Assembly: GCA_017871115.1 (NCBI GenBank) | Contig: JAFCIZ010000003.1 | Coordinates: 187,001-251,000, forward strand | Source of the DNA: Cunninghamella blakesleeana | Lineage: Eukaryota; Mucoromycota; Mucoromycetes; Mucorales; Cunninghamellaceae | Length of the DNA stretch: 64,000 nt | Direction: 5' to 3' | Shown here: positions 38,284-48,604 of the stretch, in pieces | How the letters are laid out: every line of letters starts with the position of its first letter | Numbering within the stretch: the first letter of the stretch is position 1 | The notes under the pieces: generated by a model | The model's database searches: none | The model's input: the letters and a program-made list of their open reading frames with translations, nothing else | What the model was told of the DNA's origin: nothing | Translations under genes and position numbers: made by a program

Positions 38284-39963
38284 CAGTGGCTTCCAGAAGT
38301 GTTCGAATGTTTTCGTTTTTTTTATAAAATCAATTGTATCAATAAAACTTATTATTTAACCATGCATGATTTATACATCAATCGAAAGCCCTATTGATTG
38401 GCTTTCATATGAATATATTTATATGCATTTCCATATTTGGGTTGCGGAGTAAATGGTGTTTGAAAATTATTGGCACATTCGAACAGTTGTGTTGCGATGC
38501 CAAAAAAATACCACAACTTGTAATAAAACAATAATAGAGTATAAAATAACCTATAAAATGTTAGAATAAACCTGTTTCGCACTTTCTTAGTTTAAATCTA
38601 TAGCTAATATTCTATTTTTTATATATTTTTTATATCAATATTATCCATTTTTTAGTGATCTGTTATCAACATGCGTCCTATTCAAAATTCCATTAAGAAC
38701 CAAGTCATTAACCTTCTCAAACAAGGTAAATCTATGCGTCAAGTAGCAAAGGATGTTGGTGTAAGTTGTACAACTGTCCACAAGTACTCTGCAGGTCTTG
38801 AACGGGAGATTCCTATGGCTGTTGGTGGTGCTGTATCCAAGCTCACTGGTAGAGACAAGTCCTTTTGTGTACATCAAGTGACCAAAGGAGGTAAAAGTAA
38901 TGCTACTGAGGTGCAGAAGGCATTAAAGGAACATTTGGAAATCGATATAAGTGCTCAAACCGTCCGTAGAGCACTTAAAGAAAAAGGATTAGGGTCCTTT
39001 GTCAAGCCAAAGAAACCTCTCCTCAGTGCCAAAAATGTTAAAGCTCGTTTAGCTTGGGCAAAAGCACACAAAGATTGGACTTTGGATGACTGGAGTCGTG
39101 TCATTTGGTCAGAGGAAACCAAAATTAATCGTTTTGGATCGGATGGACGCCGCTATGCTTGGAAAAGGGCCGAGGAAAAGCTTCAACCTAAACATGTCAA
39201 GCAAACAGTCAAACATGGTGGTGGAAATATAATGGTTTGGGGATGCATTTCGTACGATGGCCCGGGTTACATGACTAAAATTGATACAGTTTTAGATAAG
39301 GAACTCTACCAAGCTATTTTGGAGCATGAATTAGTGCATACATTTGACTGGTATGGCATGGATCAAAGCAAAATGGTCTTTCAACAAGATAACGATCCAA
39401 AACACACAGCCAAAACAGTCAAAGAATACTTGGAAAACCAGCTTTTTTCGGTAATGGAATGGCCAGCACAGTCGCCTGACTTGAATCCCATTGAGAATAT
39501 ATGGGCTTTAGTGAAAAACAGGCTCTTTAGCAACTATACTACACCACCAAAAGGGATGTTAGACTTGTGGGACCGTACTCAGGAAGTATGGAATACAATC
39601 ACGGCTGAAGATTGTAAAAAAGTGATAGAAACAATGCCTAAACGTTGTAATGATGTAATAAAAGCAAAGGGCTATTGGATTGATTATTAAATAAAGACTT
39701 TTTATACCATTTATATTGTGTTTTAATTATATTTTTAATTTTTTTGGTATCGCAACACAACTGTTCGAATGTGCCAATAATTTTCAAACACCATTTACTC
39801 CGCAACCCAAATATGGAAATTCATATAAATATATTCATATGAAAGCCAATCAATAGGGCTTTCGATTGATGTATAAATCATGCATGGTTAAATAATAAGT
39901 TTTATTGATACAATTGATTTTATAAAAAAAACGAAAACATTCGAACACTTCTGGAAGCCACTG
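38284..39963 (+). mobile_element. Tc1 family C copy C3
   Basis: 1,680 bp, ends CAGTGGCTTCCAGAAGTG with GTTCGAATG sites, TA duplication within D3. Confidence 0.95.
38671..39690 (+). CDS. Tc1-family transposase (C3) with catalytic Asp to Glu
   Basis: A 339-residue full-length frame identical in protein to those of C5 and C6. HTH1 GVSCTTVHKYS; D240 and E275 are present. Residue 148, the first catalytic Asp in Tc1 proteins (SDETK), is Glu here (WSEETKINRFG). In this family that change is expected to stop cleavage, so the protein is probably inactive, yet the copy is recent. It may have been moved by a transposase from another copy such as C1 or C4' (inference). Confidence 0.93.
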   Translation: MRPIQNSIKNQVINLLKQGKSMRQVAKDVGVSCTTVHKYSAGLEREIPMAVGGAVSKLTGRDKSFCVHQVTKGGKSNATEVQKALKEHLEIDISAQTVRRALKEKGLGSFVKPKKPLLSAKNVKARLAWAKAHKDWTLDDWSRVIWSEETKINRFGSDGRRYAWKRAEEKLQPKHVKQTVKHGGGNIMVWGCISYDGPGYMTKIDTVLDKELYQAILEHELVHTFDWYGMDQSKMVFQQDNDPKHTAKTVKEYLENQLFSVMEWPAQSPDLNPIENIWALVKNRLFSNYTTPPKGMLDLWDRTQEVWNTITAEDCKKVIETMPKRCNDVIKAKGYWIDY

Positions 39964-39965
39964 TA

Positions 39966-40804
39966 CCTCTAATTTAATTGCTAGATCTATTAAAACGGGG
40001 AAGGTTATCAATGCTGTTGAAACTCAGAGATATTTAAAGTATAATAATATTAGTGATGCAAGCCTTCGGACTATTCGTAGGTTCCTTAAATCTCGAAACC
40101 TTTTTGCTCATAAAAAAAGAAAAGTATTTCCAATATCACGTGATGTCAAAAAAAACCGTTTGCAGTTTGCAAAAATGTATGGTGGTTGGGACTCTAGTGA
40201 TTGGGATAAAGTAATCTTTGCTGACGAAACTAGGGTGCACAGGTTTGGTGGAGAAGGCTATCAGTGGGTGTGGGGAGAAAGAAATAGGCCAACAAAACCA
40301 CATGAAGTATATGAAGTGCCAAAAGGTGGTGGAGGTTCAGTATGCCTTTGGGGTTGTATAACAGCACAAGGTGTCGGTTACTTGACTAGAATAGATTCGA
40401 CCATGGATACGCAATTGTTTATAGATATCATGAATGACGAATTTATAAAAACTGTAGAATGGTATAACTTTGACAAATCACAGGTTAAATTGTTGCAAGA
40501 TAAAGATCCTAAACATACAGCAAAAGCATCCCAAGAATGGTACAAAAAAAACAATGTGGATTTACTTTATTGGCCTACGTACTCTCCTGATTTAAATCCC
40601 ATTGAAAACATGTGGGCTTATCTAAAGCAATTGTTACATGAAAAGTATGCTGAACCTGCTGTATCATTGGATGATTTGTGGGAACGTATCCAAGTCATTT
40701 GGGATTCTCCGGCTATGAACAATATGGCTAAAACTGTTGTCCATTCCATGCCTAAGAGGTGCGATTTAGTAATACAAAATAAAGGTGATCATATACATTA
40801 TTAA
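39966..40804 (+). pseudogene. Family D transposase, C-terminal part (D3)
   Basis: Continues the 38103-38283 frame from TSNLIARSIK to the stop: second HTH, then FADETRVHRFG, LLQDKDPKHTA and SPDLNPIEN. No other break is seen. Removal of C3 would leave one open frame. Confidence 0.9.
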
Positions 40805-41093
40805 ACAGTAGATATCAGTTATTGTATGAAGTTGTATTTTTTTACAGACTTATAAAAACTAGAAATAAAAATTTTAAAATACATTTTTTACATAATAAAC
40901 ACATTAATAGTATTTGTATTACTGCATGAAAGAAAAGTCAATCATGCGAGGATACATTTAAAGAAAATAAATAATTAAACTTGTATTTGAATATTTAGTA
41001 CAAAATCAAGTCCAATCAAAAATAACTAAAAAATCAAAAAACCGTGATCAGTTTTGCCTTTAGGTGTAGTGTTGATCGATTATAAGTGTAGGT

Positions 41094-41129
41094 ATGCAGC
41101 TTTTTACGACTTCAGCAAAACTTGGTCGA
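41094..41129 (-). promoter_or_regulatory. Conserved pol-integrase spacer motif (gypsy 3b)
   Basis: Minus strand CTGAAGTCGTAAAAAGCTGC, as in gypsy 3a and similar to the three repeats in gypsy 2. Confidence 0.6.
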
Positions 41130-41232
41130 GTAGTAAGTAATTGAATTTTTTTTTTTTTTGTTTTTGTTTGTTTTTGTTTTTTGTTTTTTTTTTTTTTTTA
41201 TATATGTATTTATATTTATGCATTTTGTTATT

Positions 41233-43274
41233 TTAGTAGCCTAGCCTTGAAAGAAAATCAGCAGCTTCTTGTTTTCTTCCAGCTCTATATTTGATTTCAA
41301 ATTCATAATCGGCTAAATATGTGATCCATCTTGCAACCATTCCAGTAACTTTTGGTGATTCAATTATCCATCTTAACGGCGAATGATCAGATATAACAGT
41401 AAACTTCTTTCCCAATAAATACGGTCTGAATATTTGTAAACTCCATACCAAAGCAAGACATTCTAGTTTAGTAGCACCATAGTTTAATTCACTATTCTTC
41501 AATCCTCTACTGGCAAATATTATAGGATGTTCACGACCATCATCATCTAGTTGTGTTAATATAGAACCTAGTCCTAGTTGTGAAGCATCGCATACAACAA
41601 TGAATGGTTTATCAAAATCAGGTCTTCTTAATATTGGTGCATTGATTAGATTTTCCTTTAATTTTTCAAAAGCTTTTGTTGTATCTTCTGTCCATGGTAT
41701 TCTCTTTTTGGTTTTTGTTTGATCATGTAATGGCCTAGCAGTAGCAGCAAATCCTTTTACAAATCTTCTGTAATAAGAAGCTAAACCTAAGAAGCCTCTA
41801 ACTTGTTTAATTGTTTTTGGTATTGGATAATCTTTAACCTTTGCAATTTTATCTGGATCAGTCTTGATTCCTTCAGCAGTTATTATGTATCCTAAAAATT
41901 TTAATTCATCTTTAAAGAATATACACTTTTCAATATTAAACACCAATCCACCTCTTCTAGTGTATTCGAATAATCTTTCCAAGTCAATTAGGTGTTGATC
42001 CAAGTTTTTAGAATGTACATTAAGATCATCAATAAATGCAACTAGATTACTATGCAGCAAATCTTTATAACAGATATCAATTAATCTTTGGAAAGTGGCA
42101 GGACTATTCACCAATCCCATTGGCAGCATTTCATATTGATAAGTACCAAATTTAGTTGTAAAGCCAGTTAATTCTTTACTTGATTCTTTTAATGGAACTT
42201 GATGGAAACCAGATCTTAAATCCAAAGCAGAAAATATTTTTGATTTTCCAAGTTCGTCAATTAAATCATCAATACGTGGTAGCGGATATGAATCAACTTT
42301 TGTATGTGTATTCAGTTTACGATAGTCAACTACCATACGATATTCACCATTCTTCTTTTTGACTAAGATAATTGGTGCAGTAAAAGGAGAATTTGAAGGT
42401 TTTATAATTCCCAATTCACAAAGACGGTCTAATTCATTCTTCAAATATTCTTGTTCACTTGGTCCCAATCTATATGGTCTGTGTCTGATAGGTAATGTAT
42501 TTTCTTTTAATATTATTTCGTGTTCTATTAATGTAGTTTTTCCCATTTTATCATTATTCCAATCAAAGATATCTTGATAATGGTGTATTAATTTATAAAA
42601 TTTCTTTTTATATTCTTCAGGTATATCACCCATTTGGATTTTTCCTTTTATATTAGGATCAAGTATAATTTCTTCAGTATCATCTTCCAGCAGCGAAGGT
42701 GGTAAATCTCTATAGTGGTCTTCAAAATCATAACCAGTATATTCGACATATGGATCCTTTTGTATTGGAAATTGTTTCCTATTTATGAATTCACCTAGTA
42801 TGTTGTTTGGCGGTATTTCCATCATGTCTTCAGTTTTATTTATAATTTCCAAGATTACATCAAAGTCTTCGTGCTTGTCCAAAAATTCGTCAAGACGTTT
42901 AAAATATGGAACAATTATATTTTCATCAATAGCATAATTGATTTGACAAATATGATAAGGTGGTATTGATAAACCAGTACTTCCACTTAATATCATCATA
43001 GTACCTTCATCTTTATTTGGACGTGTTTGGATTACTGGACTTTTTTCATGATCATCCATTAGATAAAAGTCTTCATCATCTTGTACAGCATCTTCTTCAT
43101 TACTATCAGTAGATTCTTCGTCATCAATCGAATCTTCATCATTAGAATCAGTATCATCTTCAGATTCACTAGTATTTGATAGATTATCAGCTACTTCTTC
43201 ACCTTGTGGCTGTTCCAATTCATATTTAACATTTGTAACACGTTGATATGTATATGGACGTTCATTTGTTTTTA
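41233..43274 (-). pseudogene. pol: Gypsy 3b Pol (RT and RNase H), 5' end lost
   Basis: About 680 codons, open to the B3 insertion with no ATG at the break. An acidic Asp/Glu/Ser-rich segment precedes RT. RT shows YRMVVDYRKLN, YPLPRIDDL, LDLRSGFHQVP, LPMGLVNSPATFQ and FIDDLNVHS, so the catalytic motif is FIDD rather than YIDD as in gypsy 2. RNase H has CDASQLGLGSIL and ISDHSPLRWI. The protease and gag are missing. As in gypsy 2 the frame stops at RLGY before integrase. Confidence 0.9.
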
Positions 43275-43367
43275 TACAGTGGGGGAAAAAACTGTTCGGA
43301 CGTTTTCAAAATTTGACTTTATTCTTTAATTACTCTATCAATACTTTATCAATCCTTATGAAACTTA

Positions 43368-45047
43368 CAGTGGCTTCCAGAAGTGATCGAATGTTTTCGT
43401 TTTTTTTATAAAATCAACTGTATCAATAAAACTTACTATTCAACCATGCATGATTTATACATCAATCGAAAGCCCTGTTGATTGGTTTTCTTGTGAATAT
43501 ATTTATATGCATTTCCATATTTGGGTTGCGGAGTAAATGGTGTTTGAAAATTATTGGTACATTCGATCACTTGTGTTGCGATACCAAAAAAATTAAAAAT
43601 ATAATTAAAACACAATATAAATGGTATAAAAAGTCTTTATTTAATAATCAATCCAATAGCCCTTTGCTTTTATTACATCATTACAACGTTTAGGCATTGT
43701 TTCTATCACTTTTTTACAATCTTCAGCCGTGATTGTATTCCATACTTCCTGAGTACGGTCCCACAAGTCTAACATCCCTTTTGGTGGTGTAGTATAGTTG
43801 CTAAAGAGCCTGTTTTTCACCAAAGCCCATATATTCTCAATGGGATTCAAGTCAGGCGACTGTGCAGGCCATTCCATTACCGAAAAAAGCTGGTTTTCCA
43901 AGTATTCTTTGACTGTTTTGGCAGTGTGTTTTGGATCGTTATCTTGTTGAAAGACCATTTTGCTTTGATCCATGCCATACCAGTCAAATGTATGCACTAA
44001 TTCATGCTCCAAAATAGCTTGGTAGAGTTCCTTATCTAAAACTGTATCAATTTTAGTCATGTAACCCGGGCCATCGTACGAAATGCATCCCCAAACCATT
44101 ATGTTTCCACCACCATGTTTGACTGTTTGCTTGACATGTTTAGGTTGAAGCTTTTCCTCGGCCCTTTTCCAAGCATAGCGGCGTCCATCCGATCCAAAAC
44201 GATTAATTTTGGTTTCGTCTGACCAAATGACACGACTCCAGTCATCCAAAGTCCAATCTTTGTGTGCTTTTGCCCAAGCTAAACGAGCTTTAACATTCTT
44301 GGCACTGAGGAGAGGTTTCTTTGGCTTGACAAAGGACCCTAATCCTTTTTCTTTAAGTGCTCTACGGACTGTTTGAGCACTTATATCGATTTCCAAATGT
44401 TCCTTTAATGCCTTTCGCACCTCAGTAGCATTACTTTTACCTCCTTTGGTCACTTGATGCACACAAAAGGACTTGTCTCTACCAGTGAGCTTGGATACAG
44501 CACCACCAACAGCCATAGGAATCTCCCGTTCAAGACCTGCAGAGTACTTTTGAACTGTTCCATAGCCTACACCAACATCCTTAGCTACTTGACGCATGGA
44601 CTTACCTTGTTTGAGAAGGTTAATGACTTGGTTCTTAACAGAATTTTGAATAGGACGCATAATGATAACAGAGTACTAAAAAATGGACAAAATTGATATA
44701 AAAAATATATAAAAAATAGAATATTAGCTATAGATTTGAACTAAGAAAGTGCGAAACAGGTTTATTCTAACATTTTATAGGTTATTTTATACTCTATTAT
44801 TGTTTTATTACAAGTTGTGGTATTTTTTTGGCATCGCAACACAAGTGATCGAATGTGCCAATAATTTTCAAACACCATTTACTCCGCAACCCAAATATGG
44901 AAATGCATATAAATATATTCACAAGAAAACCAATCAACAGGGCTTTCGATTGATGTATAAATCATGCATGGTTGAATAGTAAGTTTTATTGATACAGTTG
45001 ATTTTATAAAAAAAACGAAAACATTCGATCACTTCTGGAAGCCACTG
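43368..45047 (-). mobile_element. Tc1 family C' copy C4'
   Basis: 1,680 bp, with GATCGAATG outer and CATTCGATC inner sites. TA duplication in the terminal repeat of B3. Confidence 0.95.
43641..44660 (-). CDS. Tc1-family transposase (C4'), variant HTH
   Basis: A 339-residue intact protein. HTH1 reads GVGYGTVQKYS where all other family C copies have GVSCTTVHKYS (residues 30-40). This copy also has GATCGAATG ends, so helix and site may have changed together. D148 (WSDETKINRFG), D240 and E275 are all present. It is a candidate active source for C' elements. It lies inside the left terminal repeat of B3. Confidence 0.95.
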   Translation of the reverse strand: MRPIQNSVKNQVINLLKQGKSMRQVAKDVGVGYGTVQKYSAGLEREIPMAVGGAVSKLTGRDKSFCVHQVTKGGKSNATEVRKALKEHLEIDISAQTVRRALKEKGLGSFVKPKKPLLSAKNVKARLAWAKAHKDWTLDDWSRVIWSDETKINRFGSDGRRYAWKRAEEKLQPKHVKQTVKHGGGNIMVWGCISYDGPGYMTKIDTVLDKELYQAILEHELVHTFDWYGMDQSKMVFQQDNDPKHTAKTVKEYLENQLFSVMEWPAQSPDLNPIENIWALVKNRLFSNYTTPPKGMLDLWDRTQEVWNTITAEDCKKVIETMPKRCNDVIKAKGYWIDY

Positions 45048-45372
45048 TAGAATAGTAATAGAATAGCTTATTTATAAATATATTACAAAGTTTGAGTTTA
45101 AAATATTTAGATCTCCGGTTTTTATTAAGGTTTTAATCAGCGATGTCTATTCGAACAGTTTTTTCCATAATGTGATTATTAAGTATTTTCGTTATGTTTT
45201 CCCATTTTACTTGCTATTATTGGTTCGGAAAGTATAGAATAATAATTAATAACGTAAATATATCCCGAAAAACTATTTAAACCATTATTTTTCAATTTAA
45301 TTATTTTTATTTTCTTTTACTTTTCTTTATCACCTCAATTAAACTACCTATTCACTTTATCCATTAATCAAG

Positions 45373-46095
45373 ATGCCTCAAGCTTTACCTGTAGATGTCC
45401 AAAATGATTTAAAAGCAATGTTGATCAATGAAATACCATATAGTATCATTTCTAGTAGACTTAACTTATCAAAAAGTACCATTAGCTCTTATTCTAATAA
45501 GTGGTTCCCTAATAGAAACCGTAATCTTGGTGGAAGACCTATTGTTGTAGCCGACAAAACTAAATCTCTCATCAAAAAAATGGTTCTATCAGGTCAACTA
45601 CTAACTGCCACGGATGTCCAAAGGATGTTATCGAACCTAGGATATGAATTGACAGTCAAAACATCGGCTAATGTTTTAAAATCTATGAATTTTTTTTCTG
45701 CCATCAAAAAAAAGAAGCCACTTTTGTCAAAAAAGCATCAACAGGACCGTTTAAACTTTGCAAAAAGATACAAAAACTGGACTATTGATGACTGGAGACG
45801 TGTAGTATTCTCTGACGAAACCAAAATAAACGTCTGGGGGTCTGATGGCTGCAAATATTATTGGTCAAGACCAGGTGACAAATTGAAGCCTCATCATCTT
45901 GATTTAACAGTCAAGCATGGGGGTGGAAATATAATGATGTGGGGTTGTATAACTCATTCTGGACCAGGATATGCATGTCAAGTTTACGATGGGACTATGA
46001 AAGCTAAGGATTATCAAGAAATTTTGAACACTACATTCAGAGATAGCATGGAATACTATGGTTTTGACTGGTCAGAGTATTATTTTCAACAGGAT
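45373..46095 (+). pseudogene. Family B transposase, truncated (B3)
   Basis: The first 241 residues. HTH1 is the NLSKSTISSYSNK type, matching the GTTCGGACG/ATTCGAAC ends. D148 is present and the frame reaches FQQD, the second catalytic Asp, before the chromovirus LTR at 46096. An R to M change (QRMLSNLG) is seen relative to the other copies. The Glu-containing end is not adjacent. Confidence 0.93.
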
Positions 46096-46613
46096 TGAAA
46101 AATATGTTAAAATTAAAAATAGGTAAAATAAATAGTTTTTATATATAAAAGAGAAAAACAAAATAATTAAGTGAAATTCCTTAGTTGGTTGTTTTTATTA
46201 TAAATATAAGATGAAGATAATAATAATCTAATTCTGCTTTAGTATTTATATAAAATAATATTTCACTTTTCATATGATTAGTGATATTAATCAATATGAT
46301 TTATAACCCCATTATGACGATCTTTCATATATTTTATTATTACTATATGATGATCCATGATAACCGTCATTGGTTCTTTTATATATTAATGTAGTAATAT
46401 AGTTAGATTCAATATAGGGACTTTTAACATTCAGTTTATAAGGTTAAGTTTGACAGTTTAAAGATAATAATATATCTGAGTTAGATTTAACTCCTTATTT
46501 AGTATAGCTATCCATTTAAATAAAAGATTATATATTTTAATCTCAGTGCACTTGACGATCATTATCATTATTTTACTTTATACTATTTACTATTATATAA
46601 TCATAGCATTATA

Positions 46614-48293
46614 CAGTGGCTTCCAGAAGTGTTCGAATGTTTTCGTTTTTTTTATAAAATCAATTGTATCAATAAAACTTATTATTTAACCATGCATGAT
46701 TTATACATCAATCGAAAGCCCTATTGATTGGCTTTCATATGAATATATTTATATGAATTTCCATATTTGGGTTGCGGAGTAAATGGTGTTTGAAAATTAT
46801 TGGCACATTCGAACAGTTGTGTTGCGATACCAAAAAAATTAAAAATATAATTAAAACACAATATAAATGGTATAAAAAGTCTTTATTTAATAATCAATCC
46901 AATAGCCCTTTGCTTTTATTACATCATTACAACGTTTAGGCATTGTTTCTATCACTTTTTTACAATCTTCAGCCGTGATTGTATTCCATACTTCCTGAGT
47001 ACGGTCCCACAAGTCTAACATCCCTTTTGGTGGTGTAGTATAGTTGCTAAAGAGCCTGTTTTTCACTAAAGCCCATATATTCTCAATGGGATTCAAGTCA
47101 GGCGACTGTGCTGGCCATTCCATTACCGAAAAAAGCTGGTTTTCCAAGTATTCTTTGACTGTTTTGGCTGTGTGTTTTGGATCGTTATCTTGTTGAAAGA
47201 CCATTTTGCTTTGATCCATGCCATACCAGTCAAATGTATGCACTAATTCATGCTCCAAAATAGCTTGGTAGAGTTCCTTATCTAAAACTGTATCAATTTT
47301 AGTCATGTAACCCGGGCCATCGTACGAAATGCATCCCCAAACCATTATATTTCCACCACCATGTTTGACTGTTTGCTTGACATGTTTAGGTTGAAGCTTT
47401 TCCTCGGCCCTTTTCCAAGCATAGCGGCGTCCATCCGATCCAAAACGATTAATTTTGGTTTCCTCTGACCAAATGACACGACTCCAGTCATCCAAAGTCC
47501 AATCTTTGTGTGCTTTTGCCCAAGCTAAACGAGCTTTAACATTTTTGGCACTGAGGAGAGGTTTCTTTGGCTTGACAAAGGACCCTAATCCTTTTTCTTT
47601 AAGTGCTCTACGGACGGTTTGAGCACTTATATCGATTTCCAAATGTTCCTTTAATGCCTTCTGCACCTCAGTAGCATTACTTTTACCTCCTTTGGTCACT
47701 TGATGTACACAAAAGGACTTGTCTCTACCAGTGAGCTTGGATACAGCACCACCAACAGCCATAGGAATCTCCCGTTCAAGACCTGCAGAGTACTTGTGGA
47801 CAGTTGTACAACTTACACCAACATCCTTTGCTACTTGACGCATAGATTTACCTTGTTTGAGAAGGTTAATGACTTGGTTCTTAATGGAATTTTGAATAGG
47901 ACGCATGTTGATAACAGATCACTAAAAAATGGATAATATTGATATAAAAAATATATAAAAAATAGAATATTAGCTATAGATTTAAACTAAGAAAGTGCGA
48001 AACAGGTTTATTCTAACATTTTATAGGTTATTTTATACTCTATTATTGTTTTATTACAAGTTGTGGTATTTTTTTGGCATCGCAACACAACTGTTCGAAT
48101 GTGCCAATAATTTTCAAACACCATTTACTCCGCAACCCAAATATGGAAATGCATATAAATATATTCATATGAAAGCCAATCAATAGGGCTTTCGATTGAT
48201 GTATAAATCATGCATGGTTAAATAATAAGTTTTATTGATACAATTGATTTTATAAAAAAAACGAAAACATTCGAACACTTCTGGAAGCCACTG
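46614..48293 (-). mobile_element. Tc1 family C copy C5
   Basis: 1,680 bp, GTTCGAATG-type ends, TA duplication in the chromovirus LTR. Confidence 0.95.
46887..47906 (-). CDS. Tc1-family transposase (C5) with catalytic Asp to Glu
   Basis: 339 residues, protein identical to C3 and C6. The first catalytic position is Glu (WSEETKINRFG), with D240 and E275 intact. It shares EVQKAL and NQLFSV with C3 and C6 only as a set, marking a single recent lineage. Probably inactive as an enzyme, though it may still bind the terminal repeats (inference). Confidence 0.93.
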   Translation of the reverse strand: MRPIQNSIKNQVINLLKQGKSMRQVAKDVGVSCTTVHKYSAGLEREIPMAVGGAVSKLTGRDKSFCVHQVTKGGKSNATEVQKALKEHLEIDISAQTVRRALKEKGLGSFVKPKKPLLSAKNVKARLAWAKAHKDWTLDDWSRVIWSEETKINRFGSDGRRYAWKRAEEKLQPKHVKQTVKHGGGNIMVWGCISYDGPGYMTKIDTVLDKELYQAILEHELVHTFDWYGMDQSKMVFQQDNDPKHTAKTVKEYLENQLFSVMEWPAQSPDLNPIENIWALVKNRLFSNYTTPPKGMLDLWDRTQEVWNTITAEDCKKVIETMPKRCNDVIKAKGYWIDY

Positions 48294-48331
48294 TATTTGT
48301 TTACTATAAGATAAAATAGCCTGATACGACA

Positions 48332-48604
48332 TTACCCCCTTCCAGTCTGTTAGACGTCTCCAACAGAAAAGCAGGCTAGTCTGTATCTAGATATGTTTAT
48401 ATACACATATTTATTTATTTATAATAGTATTTATTAATCGCGATTTTTTGATAATGTCTTGTACATGTTGTTATTTTATAACATATTTTATATATTAAAT
48501 GTATCTTATTTGTATATACATACGATTATTTATTTATTTTTATTTTATTTTATTTTATTTTATTTTATTTTATTTTATTTTATTTTATTTTATTTTATTT
48601 TATT
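48332..48604 (-). other. Chromovirus 2 3' untranslated region with (TTTTA)n
   Basis: Polypurine tract, noncoding DNA and a TTTTA microsatellite at 48541-48606 that includes the stop codon, as in chromovirus 1 but with a different repeat number. Confidence 0.8.

Larger units (their letters stand above)
37703..41066 (+). mobile_element. Tc1 family D copy D3, interrupted by C3
   Basis: Ends CACCTAGAGGCAAAACTGAT and inverted CACCTAAAGGC, TA on both sides, in the pol-integrase spacer of gypsy 3b. C3 lies inside at 38284-39963. Confidence 0.95.
35543..43274 (-). mobile_element. Gypsy 3b, partial, with D3 and C3 insertions
   Basis: Minus-strand order: RT-RNase H (41233-43274), spacer motif, integrase (36306-37619), third ORF (35590-36138). 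D3 (37703-41066) lies upstream of the integrase start. The 5' end is cut by B3 at 43275 and the 3' LTR is missing beyond F1. Confidence 0.9.
43277..46095 (+). mobile_element. Tc1 family B copy B3, interrupted by C4' and truncated
   Basis: Left end CAGTGGGGGAAAAAACTG at TA 43275-43276. Outer GTTCGGACG and inner ATTCGAAC sites. C4' is inserted at a TA 89 bp from the end. Cut at 46096 by the LTR of chromovirus 2; its right half is not adjacent. Confidence 0.93.
46096..48331 (-). repeat. Chromovirus 2 3' LTR split by C5
   Basis: LTR sequence at 46096-46613 and 48294-48331 (about 554 bp without C5). The polypurine tract on the minus strand follows at 48332-48344. Confidence 0.93.
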
